From: Gallionella sp.
GTDB lineage: Bacteria; Pseudomonadota; Gammaproteobacteria; Burkholderiales; Gallionellaceae
Assembly (NCBI GenBank): GCA_030681375.1
Contig: JAUXWM010000025.1
Coordinates: forward strand, 1-64,000
Length of the DNA: 64,000 nt
Reading direction: 5' to 3'
Positions 15,154 through 24,480 of the stretch are shown here, piece after piece. How positions within the stretch are numbered: the first letter of the stretch is position 1; each line of letters begins with the position of its first letter. Below the pieces are notes generated by a model that was not told the DNA's origin, made no database searches, and was given only the letters and a program-made list of their open reading frames with translations. The translations under genes and the position numbers were made by a program.

Positions 15154-16965
15154 TTAGTGAGCGTGACTGCCATCCACTGCTTTTGAACCGCGCGGCGTAC
15201 GCACACTTTCCACCAGATGCTGGATATGCTCCGGCGGCTCCTTGGTGAATTTATCCACCACGAAGGCAACGATAAAGTTGAACAGCGCACCCACCGCACC
15301 AAACGCTTCCGGCGTAATGCCGAAGAACGAATTAGGTCCGCCGATCAAGTCCAGATATTCCGTGCCCTTGATGAAGAACAAGCCTTTGTGCGCGAACACA
15401 TAGAACAGGGTGATGAGCAGACCGGCCAGCATGCCGGCGATCGCACCTTCCTTGTTCATCTTCTTGCTGAAGATGCCCATCATGATGGCGGGGAACAAGG
15501 AACTTGCCGCAATACCAAAGGCCAGCGCCACCGTACCTGCCGCAAAGCCGGGCGGATTCAAACCCAGATAACCGGCGACCAGGATCGAAAAGGCCATCGC
15601 AACCTTGCCTGCCATCAACTCATTCTTCTCACTGATTTTAGGATTGAATACACCCTTCACCAGATCATGTGAAATCGCCGAAGAAATAGCCAGCAACAGA
15701 CCCGCCGCAGTGGACAAGGCAGCAGCCAAACCACCCGCTGCGACCAGTGCAATTACCCAGTTAGGCAACAAGGCGATTTCAGGATTGGCCAGTACGATGA
15801 TATCGGGATTGACCGTCAACTCGTTACCCTTCCAGCCTGCCGCCTCAGCCTTGGCGATGACCTCAGGATTCTCGGTCTTGTCGTTGTAATACTGGATGCG
15901 ACCATCGCCATTCTTATCTTCGAACTTCAACAGCCCGGTTTTCTCCCAACGATTCATCCACTCAGGACGCGCTTCCGCCTTGATGCTGGATTCGACCGCA
16001 TACAAATCACCGCTGGTCGCAACCGCCGTATTCACCGTGGTATGCAGGTTCAGCTTGGCCATCGCGGCCACGGCCGGAGCAGTGGTGTACAGAATAGCGA
16101 TAAACACCAGCGCCCAACCAGCGGACGAACGTGCGGCAGCCACTGTAGGGACGGTGAAGAATCTCATGATGACATGCGGCAGACCCGCCGTACCGATCAT
16201 CAGCGACAAGGTATAGACGAACATGTTCAGCGTGCTGCCGGCCGTAGTCGTGGTGTATTGACCGAAACCAAGGTCCACGACGACACTATCCAGCTTCTGC
16301 AACAATGACATATCGCCTGCCACCAGATCAGAGCCCAGACCCAGTTGCGGGATAGGATTGCCGGTCAGATGCATGGAGATGAAGATAGCGGGAACGGTGT
16401 AAGCGAAGATCAGCACCACATACTGAGCGACCTGAGTATAGGTAATGCCCTTCATGCCGCCCAGCACCGCATAAACGAACACGATACCCATGCCGACGTA
16501 AATACCGGTCTCGTTAGATACACCGAGGAAACGCGAGAACGCGACGCCCACGCCTGTCATCTGTCCGATCACATAAGTGAGCGAAGCCGTCAGCAGACAG
16601 ACTACGGCGACCGTGGATGCCGTCTTGGAATAGTAGCGATCGCCGATAAATTGCGGCACGGTGAACTTGCCGAATTTACGCAAATACGGCGCCAGCAACA
16701 AGGCCAGCAGCACATAACCGCCTGTCCAACCCATCAGGAACAAGCCTCCGCCATAACCCATGTTGGAAATCAGTCCCGCCATGGAGATGAAGGACGCGGC
16801 CGACATCCAGTCCGCCGCCGTAGCCATGCCGTTGATGCGCGGGCCTACACCGCCGCCGGCGACATAGAACTCGCTGGTACTGCCCGCGCGCGCCCAGATG
16901 GCGATAGCGATGTAGAGCGCAAAACTCGCGCCTACCGCCAGATAAATTGTTGCTTGCAGATCCAT
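15154..16965 (-). CDS. Sodium:solute symporter, acetate permease type
   Basis: A 603-residue member of the solute:sodium symporter family, the subgroup around ActP that takes up acetate and similar short carboxylates with Na+. About 13 membrane helices are visible. The segments EFYVAGGGVGPRINGMATAA, DWMSAASFIS, YGGGLFLMGWTGGYVLL and GTAGLPHVIMRFFTVP are typical. A long hydrophilic insert in the middle (NRWEKTGLLKFEDKNGDGRI) resembles an EF-hand-like loop. It is preceded by its small DUF4212 partner 9 bp upstream and followed by a terminator. Substrate is inferred from family. Confidence 0.9.
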   Translation of the reverse strand: MDLQATIYLAVGASFALYIAIAIWARAGSTSEFYVAGGGVGPRINGMATAADWMSAASFISMAGLISNMGYGGGLFLMGWTGGYVLLALLLAPYLRKFGKFTVPQFIGDRYYSKTASTVAVVCLLTASLTYVIGQMTGVGVAFSRFLGVSNETGIYVGMGIVFVYAVLGGMKGITYTQVAQYVVLIFAYTVPAIFISMHLTGNPIPQLGLGSDLVAGDMSLLQKLDSVVVDLGFGQYTTTTAGSTLNMFVYTLSLMIGTAGLPHVIMRFFTVPTVAAARSSAGWALVFIAILYTTAPAVAAMAKLNLHTTVNTAVATSGDLYAVESSIKAEARPEWMNRWEKTGLLKFEDKNGDGRIQYYNDKTENPEVIAKAEAAGWKGNELTVNPDIIVLANPEIALLPNWVIALVAAGGLAAALSTAAGLLLAISSAISHDLVKGVFNPKISEKNELMAGKVAMAFSILVAGYLGLNPPGFAAGTVALAFGIAASSLFPAIMMGIFSKKMNKEGAIAGMLAGLLITLFYVFAHKGLFFIKGTEYLDLIGGPNSFFGITPEAFGAVGALFNFIVAFVVDKFTKEPPEHIQHLVESVRTPRGSKAVDGSHAH

Positions 16966-16974
16966 GTCTTCCCC

Positions 16975-17229
16975 TTATTCTTCGTGAACGTCGAATTTGC
17001 GATCAATCTCACCCATCTTCTTGGCATAGATAAAAATCAATGCCACGAACACATAAATCGAGCCCTGCTGAGCAAACCAGAATCCCACCGGGTAACCACC
17101 CAGATGAATGTTGTTGAGCCAATCAGCAAACAAAATCCCTGCACCGAACGAAACCATGAACCAGACTATCAATATCTTGGTCAGCAGCCCCAAGGTTGCT
17201 TTCCAGTAAGCACCACCGCTTTTATCCAT
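16975..17229 (-). CDS. DUF4212 small membrane subunit of the symporter
   Basis: An 84-residue protein with two membrane helices (about residues 14-35 and 46-66) and the motifs PVGFWFAQQGSIYVFVALIF and YAKKMGEID, typical of the DUF4212 family that always sits just upstream of acetate-type symporters. It is thought to be a transporter accessory subunit. The 140 bp ahead of it, up to the end of the exonuclease gene, probably hold the operon promoter. Confidence 0.88.
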   Translation of the reverse strand: MDKSGGAYWKATLGLLTKILIVWFMVSFGAGILFADWLNNIHLGGYPVGFWFAQQGSIYVFVALIFIYAKKMGEIDRKFDVHEE

Positions 17230-17369
17230 TGCTATTCTCCCTTATTGATGTCCAGGCAAAACGTAATCAGAATCGTTACATGACGACTAAGACTTTGGGA
17301 TTGTATAGCAGGCCGCGAAAAATTTATTACCTAAATTTCCGCTATCCACCCTGCCAACATGGCTATGCA

Positions 17370-18077
17370 TCACGTCTTCCCGCTGGCATAGCGATAGCTT
17401 CGTTCGAGACTGCGCAGGCCATCAAAATTTGCCGCATCGCTCTTACGCGCTTCAGCCATTGCAATCAACAGCAACTGCGCGGTCGCCAGCGCATCGGCAG
17501 TGGCGTTATGGCGCGCGAAGTTGGCAATATCAAAATGTGCAGTCCAGTCGTCCAGCACACGATGAGTGTGCATCAGGCCGGTGAACAAGGAAGGTATGAC
17601 ATAAGCCAGATCCAGCCAGGGATGTTTAAATGAAACCCCCAGATATTGACGCATGGCGCGACGTATCATGGTCTCGTCAAACGTCACATGAAAAGCAACC
17701 AGCGGGTCTTTGCCGATAAAGGCCAGGAAGGCCAGCAAGGCATCGGCAGGCTGCTCACCTGCACGCTGCGCAGAACCGGAGATCCCATGCAGCAGAATAT
17801 TGTTCCTGCCGCTGCTCTCGCGCTGCTGCAACACCACCGAGAAGCTATCCGCCATCACGATGCGACTATTCACTACACCCACCGCCCCGATAGAGATCAG
17901 GGTATCAGTCATCAGGTTCAGTCCGGTAGTCTCGACATCCACCACCACATAGCGCGTCTGGTCGTATGCTGCGCTGCGGTCGGCTTCTGGCAAGGCCTGC
18001 CAGAGCGCCAGTTGCGCAGACTGCGCGGCGTCCAGTTGCGGACTGGTCGCAAACCAGCGTTGCAGCATTCTGATCAC
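17370..18077 (-). CDS. 3'-5' exonuclease, DnaQ-like DEDDh family
   Basis: A 235-residue protein. Exo I motif VVVDVETTGL (first two acidic ligands), Exo II region FHVTFDETMI with the Asp ligand, and Exo III HNATADALATAQ with the catalytic His and Asp are visible. It is not a polymerase subunit by context. It overlaps the CBS/DUF294 gene by 4 bp (ATGA), an arrangement repeatedly seen beside acetate-type symporters in proteobacteria. Its substrate in this setting is unknown; DNA proofreading or nucleotide-signal degradation are both possible. Confidence 0.88.
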   Translation of the reverse strand: MIRMLQRWFATSPQLDAAQSAQLALWQALPEADRSAAYDQTRYVVVDVETTGLNLMTDTLISIGAVGVVNSRIVMADSFSVVLQQRESSGRNNILLHGISGSAQRAGEQPADALLAFLAFIGKDPLVAFHVTFDETMIRRAMRQYLGVSFKHPWLDLAYVIPSLFTGLMHTHRVLDDWTAHFDIANFARHNATADALATAQLLLIAMAEARKSDAANFDGLRSLERSYRYASGKT

Positions 18078-19975
18078 AACTGATAATCCAGCGTGAGTCT
18101 GGCCTGCACTTTTCGCGCCTGCCTGAATGCTTCCTTCAGAATGCGTCTGTCCAGCTCGTTGAGCAGCGCAGGTTCGATCAGATTATCCAATTCCCCCGAC
18201 CCTGCATCCGTCTGATGCACACTCACCTCATAGTGGTGGCGCAGGCGCAGCATCTGGATGAACAGCAGCGCATTGATCCACGCCTCCACCTCGACAGAGG
18301 GGATATGCAGACTTTCCGCGCTCAATCGCAGACGTTGAATGGTACTGGTATGCGTCACGCCAGCCGCCAGGCTGAAGATACGCGCCGCATCCACAAAGGG
18401 AGTCAACCCGTTGAATTTAAGATCGAGCCGGTTAGCATCGTTCAGAACAAAATCGCGCACCATTCCCAGCGGAGGGCGATTGCGAATGGCATTCGCCGCC
18501 ATCTGATGCAGGAAGCGCGTGTTATCGCGAGCATATTGTGACAGCCAGTTGCGCAGCGATTCCGCCATGCGGCGCTGGCCTGCCAGTGCGCGAAAATCAA
18601 AGAATATCGAGGCACGCAACAAGGCTTCGGGAGAACCCTGATCCACCCAGCGAGCGAATACGTTCTGCCACTCCTCCAGCGACAGACACCATTGCGGATT
18701 GGATGCCATGATATTGCCTGTGCACAAAGGAAAGCCGCAACGCGCCATCGCCTGATTGACGCGCAATGCGACCGGCAACAACTGCATGCGAACCTCATCT
18801 GCCGTCATCCCATCCGGCACGGCAAAGATCAAAGCATTGTCCTGATCGGTATAGAGCGTTTGTTCGAAGCGTCCGCCCGAACCCATCACCAGCCAGCACA
18901 TTCCTTCATAGATCTCAGTGCCTATCAGTCCGGATGCACGACACTCCAGCTCGATCAGGCGCGCCGACAACAAATCATTGAGCGTGGAAATAAATAAAGT
19001 CAGCTGCTCCGCCGCCACGCCCTGCGCCATCATATTATGCGTCAGTGAGCGTATCTCTTTACCCAACAGCGCCAGCGCATCCACGCTTTCCGCCCGACGC
19101 AGCGCCATGCTGATCTGACGCAAGCCGACACGCTGCAAGGCAAACAGATCGCGCTCCGACAATATGCCCTGCAACGCGCCGTCGCTGCCTGTCACCAGCA
19201 CATGATGAAAACCGGCACGCGCCATCGCCATCGCGGCCTCGTATGCCAGCGCGCCCGGCGGCAATGACAAGGGCTCCGGCGTCATCACCTCGGAGATGGG
19301 TCGCGCTGTTGACAATCCCGGCAGCACCACGCGTCCCAGCAAATCCTTCAGGGTGAATATCCCCACCGGTTTGTTTGCCGTATCCACCACCACCATCGAG
19401 CCGACATGCCCGTCACGCATCAGGGTAAGCGCATCCTGCAAAGAGGTGTCCGGCGCACAACTCACGGGCGTTCGCCGGATAACGTCAGATAACGGACTGG
19501 AAAGGGATTGATGCTCGTTTGCCGCCTGAGCGTACTGTGCCTGTATGACCTGATTCGACTGATCGAACAGCGCGGCGATGCGGCGCGTACAGAAATCCTT
19601 GAACACCAGCGACATATCGAGCAGGGTATGGAAATCCTCCGCGCTCAACTCGAAACTGAAGACATCTTCGACGGCACGGTACGCTGAACTGACCGCACGC
19701 CTGGCCAGCAGCGCTCCGACCGGAAAACTCTCGCCCACGTGCAACTCGACCACGGCATCGCCGGCACTGCCCTGTCGCTCCCCCTGAACCAACCCCTGCT
19801 TGATGATAAAAAAGCGATCCGCCACACCCTGTGACGGCTCGGCGAGCTTTTCCCCTTTGGCGTAATAAGCCAGACGCAGATGCTCCAGCAACCACATCTG
19901 ATGCGCGCGCTCCATGCGGTCGAACGGCGCATGAAGCGTGAAAAAGGTTAACTGGGTAACGTGAATCGCACTCAA
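18074..19975 (-). CDS. Cyclic-nucleotide-binding / CBS pair / DUF294 nucleotidyltransferase protein
   Basis: A 633-residue regulator of GlnD-like build. Residues 10-145 form a cNMP-binding-like domain (FFIIKQGLVQGE). Two CBS domains follow (VIRRTPVSCAPDTSLQDAL; VMTPEPLSLPPGALAYEAA). A DUF294 nucleotidyltransferase domain has GSGGRFEQTLYTDQDNALIF with the metal-binding Asp pair. A DUF294 C-terminal helical domain ends the protein. It probably senses adenylates and modifies a partner, perhaps the symporter system. The start is TTG at 19975, with GAGG upstream, overlapping the stop of a 19-codon thiL remnant. Confidence 0.88.
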   Translation of the reverse strand: MSAIHVTQLTFFTLHAPFDRMERAHQMWLLEHLRLAYYAKGEKLAEPSQGVADRFFIIKQGLVQGERQGSAGDAVVELHVGESFPVGALLARRAVSSAYRAVEDVFSFELSAEDFHTLLDMSLVFKDFCTRRIAALFDQSNQVIQAQYAQAANEHQSLSSPLSDVIRRTPVSCAPDTSLQDALTLMRDGHVGSMVVVDTANKPVGIFTLKDLLGRVVLPGLSTARPISEVMTPEPLSLPPGALAYEAAMAMARAGFHHVLVTGSDGALQGILSERDLFALQRVGLRQISMALRRAESVDALALLGKEIRSLTHNMMAQGVAAEQLTLFISTLNDLLSARLIELECRASGLIGTEIYEGMCWLVMGSGGRFEQTLYTDQDNALIFAVPDGMTADEVRMQLLPVALRVNQAMARCGFPLCTGNIMASNPQWCLSLEEWQNVFARWVDQGSPEALLRASIFFDFRALAGQRRMAESLRNWLSQYARDNTRFLHQMAANAIRNRPPLGMVRDFVLNDANRLDLKFNGLTPFVDAARIFSLAAGVTHTSTIQRLRLSAESLHIPSVEVEAWINALLFIQMLRLRHHYEVSVHQTDAGSGELDNLIEPALLNELDRRILKEAFRQARKVQARLTLDYQL

Positions 19976-20031
19976 GACAACACCTCACTATCTATTCGGC
20001 TGAAGGGTTTGATCAGATCGAATTCGGACAT
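19972..20031 (-). pseudogene. thiL 5' remnant beside nusB (19-codon frame)
   Basis: On the minus strand ATG at 20031 reads MSEFDLIKPFSRIDSEVLS and stops. The first eight residues equal those of the full thiL at 14668, and 25 of 27 bases around the start match (20007-20033 against 14644-14670). nusB is directly upstream, which is where thiL normally lies. The remnant's TGA overlaps the TTG start of the CBS/DUF294 gene, so it may now serve as a coupling leader peptide. It supports insertion of the symporter module between nusB and thiL. Confidence 0.65.
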
Positions 20032-20042
20032 ATTTTGGCTGG

Positions 20043-20134
20043 CAAGTAGCAAGTGGAGCGGTACTTTGTGCCTCAGTGGACAGTGGGAAACCCCGCCTTA
20101 TACTTACCACTTGCCACTTACCACTCCCTACTTC
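20043..20134. repeat. AAGTGG-type repeat arms at the nusB 3' end
   Basis: The left arm (20043-20065) has CAAGTAGCAAGTGG. The right arm (20100-20134) has CTTACCACTTGCCACTTACC and CTCCCTACTT, its inverted form. The nusB stop codon (20128-20130) lies in the right arm. Confidence 0.6.
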
Positions 20135-20601
20135 CTGTTGTGTGCGAACTCCACTGCGCGAACCTGAGGCGCGAGCTTGTCCAGCACGCCGTTCACATAC
20201 TTGTGGCCATCCGTTCCGCCAAAGGTCTTGGCCAACTCGACGGCTTCGTTGATGACGACTTTGTAGGGGACGTCCGGCTGCTGGCTCAGTTCGAACGCCG
20301 CCACCAGCAGCACCGCCAATTCGACCGTGCTCAACTCGTCCAGCGGACGATCCAGATGCGGAGTCAGCAACGCCTCCAGCGCATCGTGCTGGGCAATCGC
20401 ACCCCGCAACAGCCTGGAAAACATGGGCTTGTCGTAACGGCCCAGATTTTTTTCAGCGTGCATATGTTTTTCGATATCGGCGGCTTCGCTGCCCGACACA
20501 CGCCATTGATAGACGCCCTGCAATGCCAGTTCCCGCGCGCGATGGCGCGGGCTTTTCTGCGGTGGACTCTTAGCTGCGACTGTTTCGGCTGGCATGCTCA
20601 T
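20128..20601 (-). CDS. nusB: Transcription antitermination factor NusB
   Basis: A 157-residue all-helical RNA-binding protein that joins NusE (S10) on boxA RNA for rRNA antitermination. Family motifs: [55 protein letters not shown] and [11 protein letters not shown]. It overlaps ribH by 4 bp (ATGA), the standard ribH-nusB pair. Its stop codon sits in a tandem-repeat arm. Instead of thiL, a 5' remnant of that gene follows. Confidence 0.97.
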   Translation of the reverse strand: MSMPAETVAAKSPPQKSPRHRARELALQGVYQWRVSGSEAADIEKHMHAEKNLGRYDKPMFSRLLRGAIAQHDALEALLTPHLDRPLDELSTVELAVLLVAAFELSQQPDVPYKVVINEAVELAKTFGGTDGHKYVNGVLDKLAPQVRAVEFAHNRK

Positions 20602-21050
20602 GCCAGATCACGCAACAAATTGGCCATTTCAATCGCCACCAGCGCGGCTTCGCTGCCCTTCACGCTGATGCGCACCAGCGCCTGCTCGTCGGTGTCCGTG
20701 GTCAGAATCGCATTGGCGACCGGTACGCCGCAAGCCAGTTGCACATCGCCCACCCCGCGCGCCGATTCATTCGACACCACCTCGAAATGATAGGTATCGC
20801 CGCGTATCACCGCGCCGAGCGCAATCAGGGCGTCATATTTTTCGCTGTCCGCCATGTGCAGCAGCACCAGCGAAATCTCCAGTGCGCCCGGCACCGTAGC
20901 CAGCGTGATGTCGTCTTCGGCAACGCCCTGCTGAACCAGTTGCGCACGGCATGCCGCCAGCAGTCCTTCACAGATTTCAGGGTTAAAACGGCTTTGCACG
21001 ATCCCGATGCGCAGACCTTTGCCGTCCAGATTTTTTTCGATTTCTTTCAT
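20598..21050 (-). CDS. ribH: 6,7-dimethyl-8-ribityllumazine synthase
   Basis: A 150-residue enzyme that joins the ribityl-pyrimidine and dihydroxybutanone phosphate to give lumazine, the last step but one of riboflavin synthesis. Motifs: [33 protein letters not shown] with the catalytic His, and [18 protein letters not shown] chose ATG at 21050 ([10 protein letters not shown]) because GAAGGG lies 8 bases upstream; a TTG five codons earlier falls inside that SD. It overlaps nusB downstream. Confidence 0.96.
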   Translation of the reverse strand: MKEIEKNLDGKGLRIGIVQSRFNPEICEGLLAACRAQLVQQGVAEDDITLATVPGALEISLVLLHMADSEKYDALIALGAVIRGDTYHFEVVSNESARGVGDVQLACGVPVANAILTTDTDEQALVRISVKGSEAALVAIEMANLLRDLA

Positions 21051-21107
21051 TTTATATCCCTTCAAGTTTTACCCTCCCCACCCTCGCACATTTATAGGAG
21101 GGGGGGG

Positions 21108-22199
21108 TTAATGTGCTGCGTAACCCACCACTTCCAGACCAAAACCGGCCATGCTCGGCATCTTGTGCGGCGTGGCCAGCAATCGCATCTTGCCGACATT
21201 CAGGTCGCGCAATATCTGCGCGCCGATACCATAGCTGCGCGGGTCCCACTGGCCGCTTTGCTGGCCGTTGCCATCCAGCGTCGCGCGCGCCAATAATTCC
21301 TGTGATGTTTCCCCCCTGTGCAGCAACACCAGCACACCTGCTGGTGCCTGAGCCATTTTCTGCAAGGCTTCGTGTGCACTGGTCGAATGCCCCGGTGATT
21401 TGTGTTCAAGAAAGTCCATCACTGACAAAGGTTCATGTACCCGCACCAGCGTTTCAACTTCGTGGGTGATGTCACCTTTCACCAGGGCCAGGTGGGTACG
21501 CTGCGTGGTCTTATCGACATACGTCGCCAGATCAAATTCACCGTAAGCGGTTTGTATTTTGCGCATGGCCACGCGTTCGACCAGTTTTTCATGCTGACTG
21601 CGATGTTCGATCAAATCGGCAATAGTGCCGATTTTCAGGCCGTGCAACTTGGCATACTCGATCAAATCCGGCAGGCGCGCCATCTCGCCATCTTCCTTGA
21701 GTATCTCGCAAATCACCGATGCGGGCGTCAGACCCGCCAGTTGCGCCAGATCGCAGCCCGCTTCGGTATGTCCGGCGCGTACCAGCACACCGCCGTTTTG
21801 CGCACGCAGCGGGAAAATATGACCCGGCTGCACGATGTCTGACGGCTTTGCGTACTTGTCAGCAGCAGCCAGCACAGTACGTGCGCGATCCCCCGCCGAG
21901 ATGCCGGTAGTCACTCCGCTGGCCGCCTCGATGGAAATGGTGAAGTTGGTCGCCAGCGGTAAACCGTTTTCACGCACCATCAGCGGCAGATCGATCTGTT
22001 TGCAGTGTGCTTCCGTCAATGTCAGACAAATCAGCCCGCGGCCATGTTTGGCCATGAAGTTAATCTTCTCGGGCGTGGTGAATTCGGCGGCGAAGACCAG
22101 ATCGCCCTCATTTTCGCGGTCTTCTTCATCTACCAGAATGACCATGTTACCCGCGCGAATTTCCGCGATTATTTCCTGTATCGGTGAAATTTCTATCAT
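21108..22199 (-). CDS. ribB: 3,4-dihydroxy-2-butanone 4-phosphate synthase with degenerate GTP cyclohydrolase II domain
   Basis: A 363-residue RibBA-like protein. The N-terminal RibB half is intact: VDEEDRENEGDLVFAAE, GRGLICLTL, SAGDRARTV and GHTEAGCDLAQLAG. The C-terminal half has the RibA length but lacks the three zinc-binding Cys (C..GDVF..LRCDCG is missing) and most GTP-binding residues; only YGIGAQILRDLNVGKMRLL is recognisable. This matches the RibBX variant known from proteobacteria, where a separate ribA does the GTP step. It overlaps ribE by 4 bp. It should be annotated as ribB, not as a bifunctional enzyme. Confidence 0.9.
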   Translation of the reverse strand: MIEISPIQEIIAEIRAGNMVILVDEEDRENEGDLVFAAEFTTPEKINFMAKHGRGLICLTLTEAHCKQIDLPLMVRENGLPLATNFTISIEAASGVTTGISAGDRARTVLAAADKYAKPSDIVQPGHIFPLRAQNGGVLVRAGHTEAGCDLAQLAGLTPASVICEILKEDGEMARLPDLIEYAKLHGLKIGTIADLIEHRSQHEKLVERVAMRKIQTAYGEFDLATYVDKTTQRTHLALVKGDITHEVETLVRVHEPLSVMDFLEHKSPGHSTSAHEALQKMAQAPAGVLVLLHRGETSQELLARATLDGNGQQSGQWDPRSYGIGAQILRDLNVGKMRLLATPHKMPSMAGFGLEVVGYAAH

Positions 22200-22792
22200 T
22201 GCACTTCTTTCTGCATCATTCGTTCTACATAGCGTGCGATCAGATCAATCTCAAGATTAACTCTCGCACCCGTATTCAATTCATTCAGCGTAGTCACATC
22301 CAGCGTGTGCGGAATCAGATTCACCTCAAACTCGGAACCGGCAACATGATTCACGGTCAGGCTCACGCCATTTATAGTGATGGAACCCTTCATCGCGATA
22401 TATTTGGCGAGCTGCTGCGGCGCGCGCACCACCAACCGCCAGCTTTCGCCGATGTCATTAAACGCCACCACCTCGCCCACCCCGTCCACATGACCGCTGA
22501 CCAGATGTCCGCCCAGACGATCAGACAGACGCAAGGCTTTTTCCAGATTGACGTGACCGCCCTGATGTTCCAGGCCCACCGTGCAATTGAGCGTCTCGCG
22601 CGAAACGTCCACGGTAAACTCGCGGCCGTCTATTTTAACCACGGTAAGACAGACGCCGTTCACCGCAATGCTGTCGCCCAGTTGCACGTCGTCCATGCCC
22701 AGCACTTCTCCCTGAACAGCCAGACGCAGGCCGCCCTCGCGATTATCTGCACGGGTGATGATGCCGACATCGGCAATGATTCCACTAAACAC
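22196..22792 (-). CDS. ribE: Riboflavin synthase, alpha subunit
   Basis: A 198-residue enzyme that dismutates two lumazines to riboflavin. The two homologous barrel domains are visible: MFSGIIADVG with GDSIAVNGVCLTV, and GGHLVSGHVDGVGEV with GSITINGVSLTVN. The start is GTG at 22792 with AAGGGG upstream; every other family position fits this start. It overlaps ribB by 4 bp and follows ribD by 21 bp. Confidence 0.96.
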   Translation of the reverse strand: MFSGIIADVGIITRADNREGGLRLAVQGEVLGMDDVQLGDSIAVNGVCLTVVKIDGREFTVDVSRETLNCTVGLEHQGGHVNLEKALRLSDRLGGHLVSGHVDGVGEVVAFNDIGESWRLVVRAPQQLAKYIAMKGSITINGVSLTVNHVAGSEFEVNLIPHTLDVTTLNELNTGARVNLEIDLIARYVERMMQKEVQ

Positions 22793-22813
22793 AATCCAAC
22801 CCCTTTAATATCG

Positions 22814-23905
22814 TCATTTTTTCTTCACTCGCGCCGTAATGCGCAAATCCCTGCCCACCTGACGCACATCTTCCCAGAGCAGTTCCACGCGCTGATCCAG
22901 ACGGGTCAATTTACCCAGCTGCGCCATGCCCTGCGCCGCGTCGCCCAATAACTGCGGTGCGATGTACAGCAGCATTTCGTCAACCAGCCCCTCGCGCAAC
23001 AGACTGCCATTCAGCGTGCCGCCCGCCTCCACCAGCACCTCATTGCAGCCGCGCTGCGCCAGATCACGCAGCGCTGCGCTTAAATCCACCCGCCCGTAGC
23101 CGTCCGGCAGCATCACCACCGTCGCCCCCAGATCCTGCAACAAAGCCATCTTGCGCTCATTGTGCAGTGCGCCATATATCAGCACGCCCCCCCCTTGCAG
23201 GATGCGGGCATCCGGCGAAATGCGCAACTGACTGTCCAGCACCACGCGCAAGGGCTGGCGCTGAGTGTCTATTTCGCGCACATTCAATTGCGCATCGTCC
23301 GCCAGCACGGTATTGATGCCGGTGAGCACCGCGCAGGAGCGTGCCCGCCAATGCTGCACATCCAGCCTCGCTTCAGGGCCGGTAATCCACTGACTGACTC
23401 CGTTCGCCAATGCGGTGCGCCCGTCCAGGCTCATGCCTGTCTTGCAACGTACCCACGGTGTAGCGCGCGTCATCCGGGCAACAAACCCTGCATTCAACGC
23501 CCGCGCCGCCGCTTCCATCAAACCGCATTCGACCCGTATCCCGGCAGCATGCAGTTTTGCATTCCCCTGCCCTGCCACCAGCGGATTCGGATCCTGCATC
23601 GCCACCACCACGCGCGCCACACCCGCCGCTATCAGCGCATCGGCACAGGGCGGTGTCCTGCCCTGATGACTGCATGGCTCCAGCGTGACGTAGGCAGTGG
23701 CGCCCCGCGCCGCGCCGCCGGCCTCGCGCAAGGCATAAATCTCGGCATGCGGTTCGCCGGCACGCTGATGCCATCCGCTGCCCAGCAACTTCTCATCGCG
23801 CACCAGCACACAGCCGACACGCGGATTCGGGCTGGTGCTGTAAAGCCCGAGCTCGGCCAGACGCAGCGCCTGTGCCATCCATTTATTATCTTCAGCGCTG
23901 AACAT
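22814..23905 (-). CDS. ribD: Bifunctional deaminase/reductase RibD
   Basis: A 363-residue enzyme for the deamination and reduction steps between GTP cyclohydrolase and lumazine synthase. The deaminase domain (residues 5-130) has PNPRVGCVLV, HAEIYALREAG and PCSHQGRTPPCADAL with the zinc ligands H, C and C. The reductase domain (145-360) has KTGMSLDGRTALANG, SQWITG and VEAGGTLNGSLL. Its ATG shares a base with the nrdR stop (TAATG), so the two are coupled. Confidence 0.96.
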   Translation of the reverse strand: MFSAEDNKWMAQALRLAELGLYSTSPNPRVGCVLVRDEKLLGSGWHQRAGEPHAEIYALREAGGAARGATAYVTLEPCSHQGRTPPCADALIAAGVARVVVAMQDPNPLVAGQGNAKLHAAGIRVECGLMEAAARALNAGFVARMTRATPWVRCKTGMSLDGRTALANGVSQWITGPEARLDVQHWRARSCAVLTGINTVLADDAQLNVREIDTQRQPLRVVLDSQLRISPDARILQGGGVLIYGALHNERKMALLQDLGATVVMLPDGYGRVDLSAALRDLAQRGCNEVLVEAGGTLNGSLLREGLVDEMLLYIAPQLLGDAAQGMAQLGKLTRLDQRVELLWEDVRQVGRDLRITARVKKK

Positions 23906-24384
23906 TATTCAGCTTTATCGATGGAAGGCGATGGTGTCTTGCGCACCGCCTTGACCGCATCGGCAAAGTCACCCACATCCTGAAAACTCTTGTAAACCGA
24001 AGCAAAGCGGATGTAGGCCACCTTATCCAGCTTGAGTAATTCCTGCATCACCAGCTCGCCCACTTGCCGCGAATCGACTTCGCGCTCACCCAGCGCATAC
24101 AGTTTATGAGTGACGAGATCGATGGCGGCATCCACCATTTCGGTTGAAACCGGGCGCTTGTGCAAAGCGCGTTTGAAACTGGTGCGCAGTTTTTCTGCAT
24201 CAAACTCGCTGCGCATGCCGTTTTGCTTGACCACCTGCGGCATGCGCAACTCCACCGTCTCATAGGTGGTGAAGCGTTTGTCGCACGACACGCAGCGACG
24301 GCGGCGACGTATGCTGTCGCCCTCCTCGCTTTCGCGGGTATCCACCACCTGAGTGTCGTGACCTTTACAGAAGGGACATTTCAT
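23905..24384 (-). CDS. nrdR: Transcriptional repressor NrdR
   Basis: A 159-residue repressor of ribonucleotide reductase genes. An N-terminal zinc ribbon with two Cys pairs ([20 protein letters not shown] and [12 protein letters not shown]) is followed by an ATP-cone that senses dATP and ATP. Length and the glyA-nrdR-ribD order are standard in betaproteobacteria. A repeat-rich gap of about 93 bp separates it from glyA. Confidence 0.96.
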   Translation of the reverse strand: MKCPFCKGHDTQVVDTRESEEGDSIRRRRRCVSCDKRFTTYETVELRMPQVVKQNGMRSEFDAEKLRTSFKRALHKRPVSTEMVDAAIDLVTHKLYALGEREVDSRQVGELVMQELLKLDKVAYIRFASVYKSFQDVGDFADAVKAVRKTPSPSIDKAE

Positions 24385-24386
24385 AA

Positions 24387-24480
24387 GAGCAGTCGTTAGT
24401 CCTTAGACGCTAGCCGTAAGTTAAAGCCCGCCGCAGGCGACGAACCCAACTAACAACTAACGTCTAACGTCTAGCTACTA
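24387..24480. repeat. CGTTAG/CGTCTAA-type repeat arms between nrdR and glyA
   Basis: The left arm (24387-24420) carries AGTCGTTAGTCCTTAGACGC and CTAGCCGTAAG. The right arm (24446-24480) carries CCAACTAACAACTAACGTCT and AACGTCTAGCTACTA, its inverted form with 7-bp periodicity. The glyA stop (24478-24480) lies in the right arm. Confidence 0.6.

Noticed and set aside
16345..17283. 312-codon open frame opposite the symporter and DUF4212 genes
   Set aside because: Composition is His/Arg/Gln-rich as expected for a shadow frame and it crosses two conserved genes.
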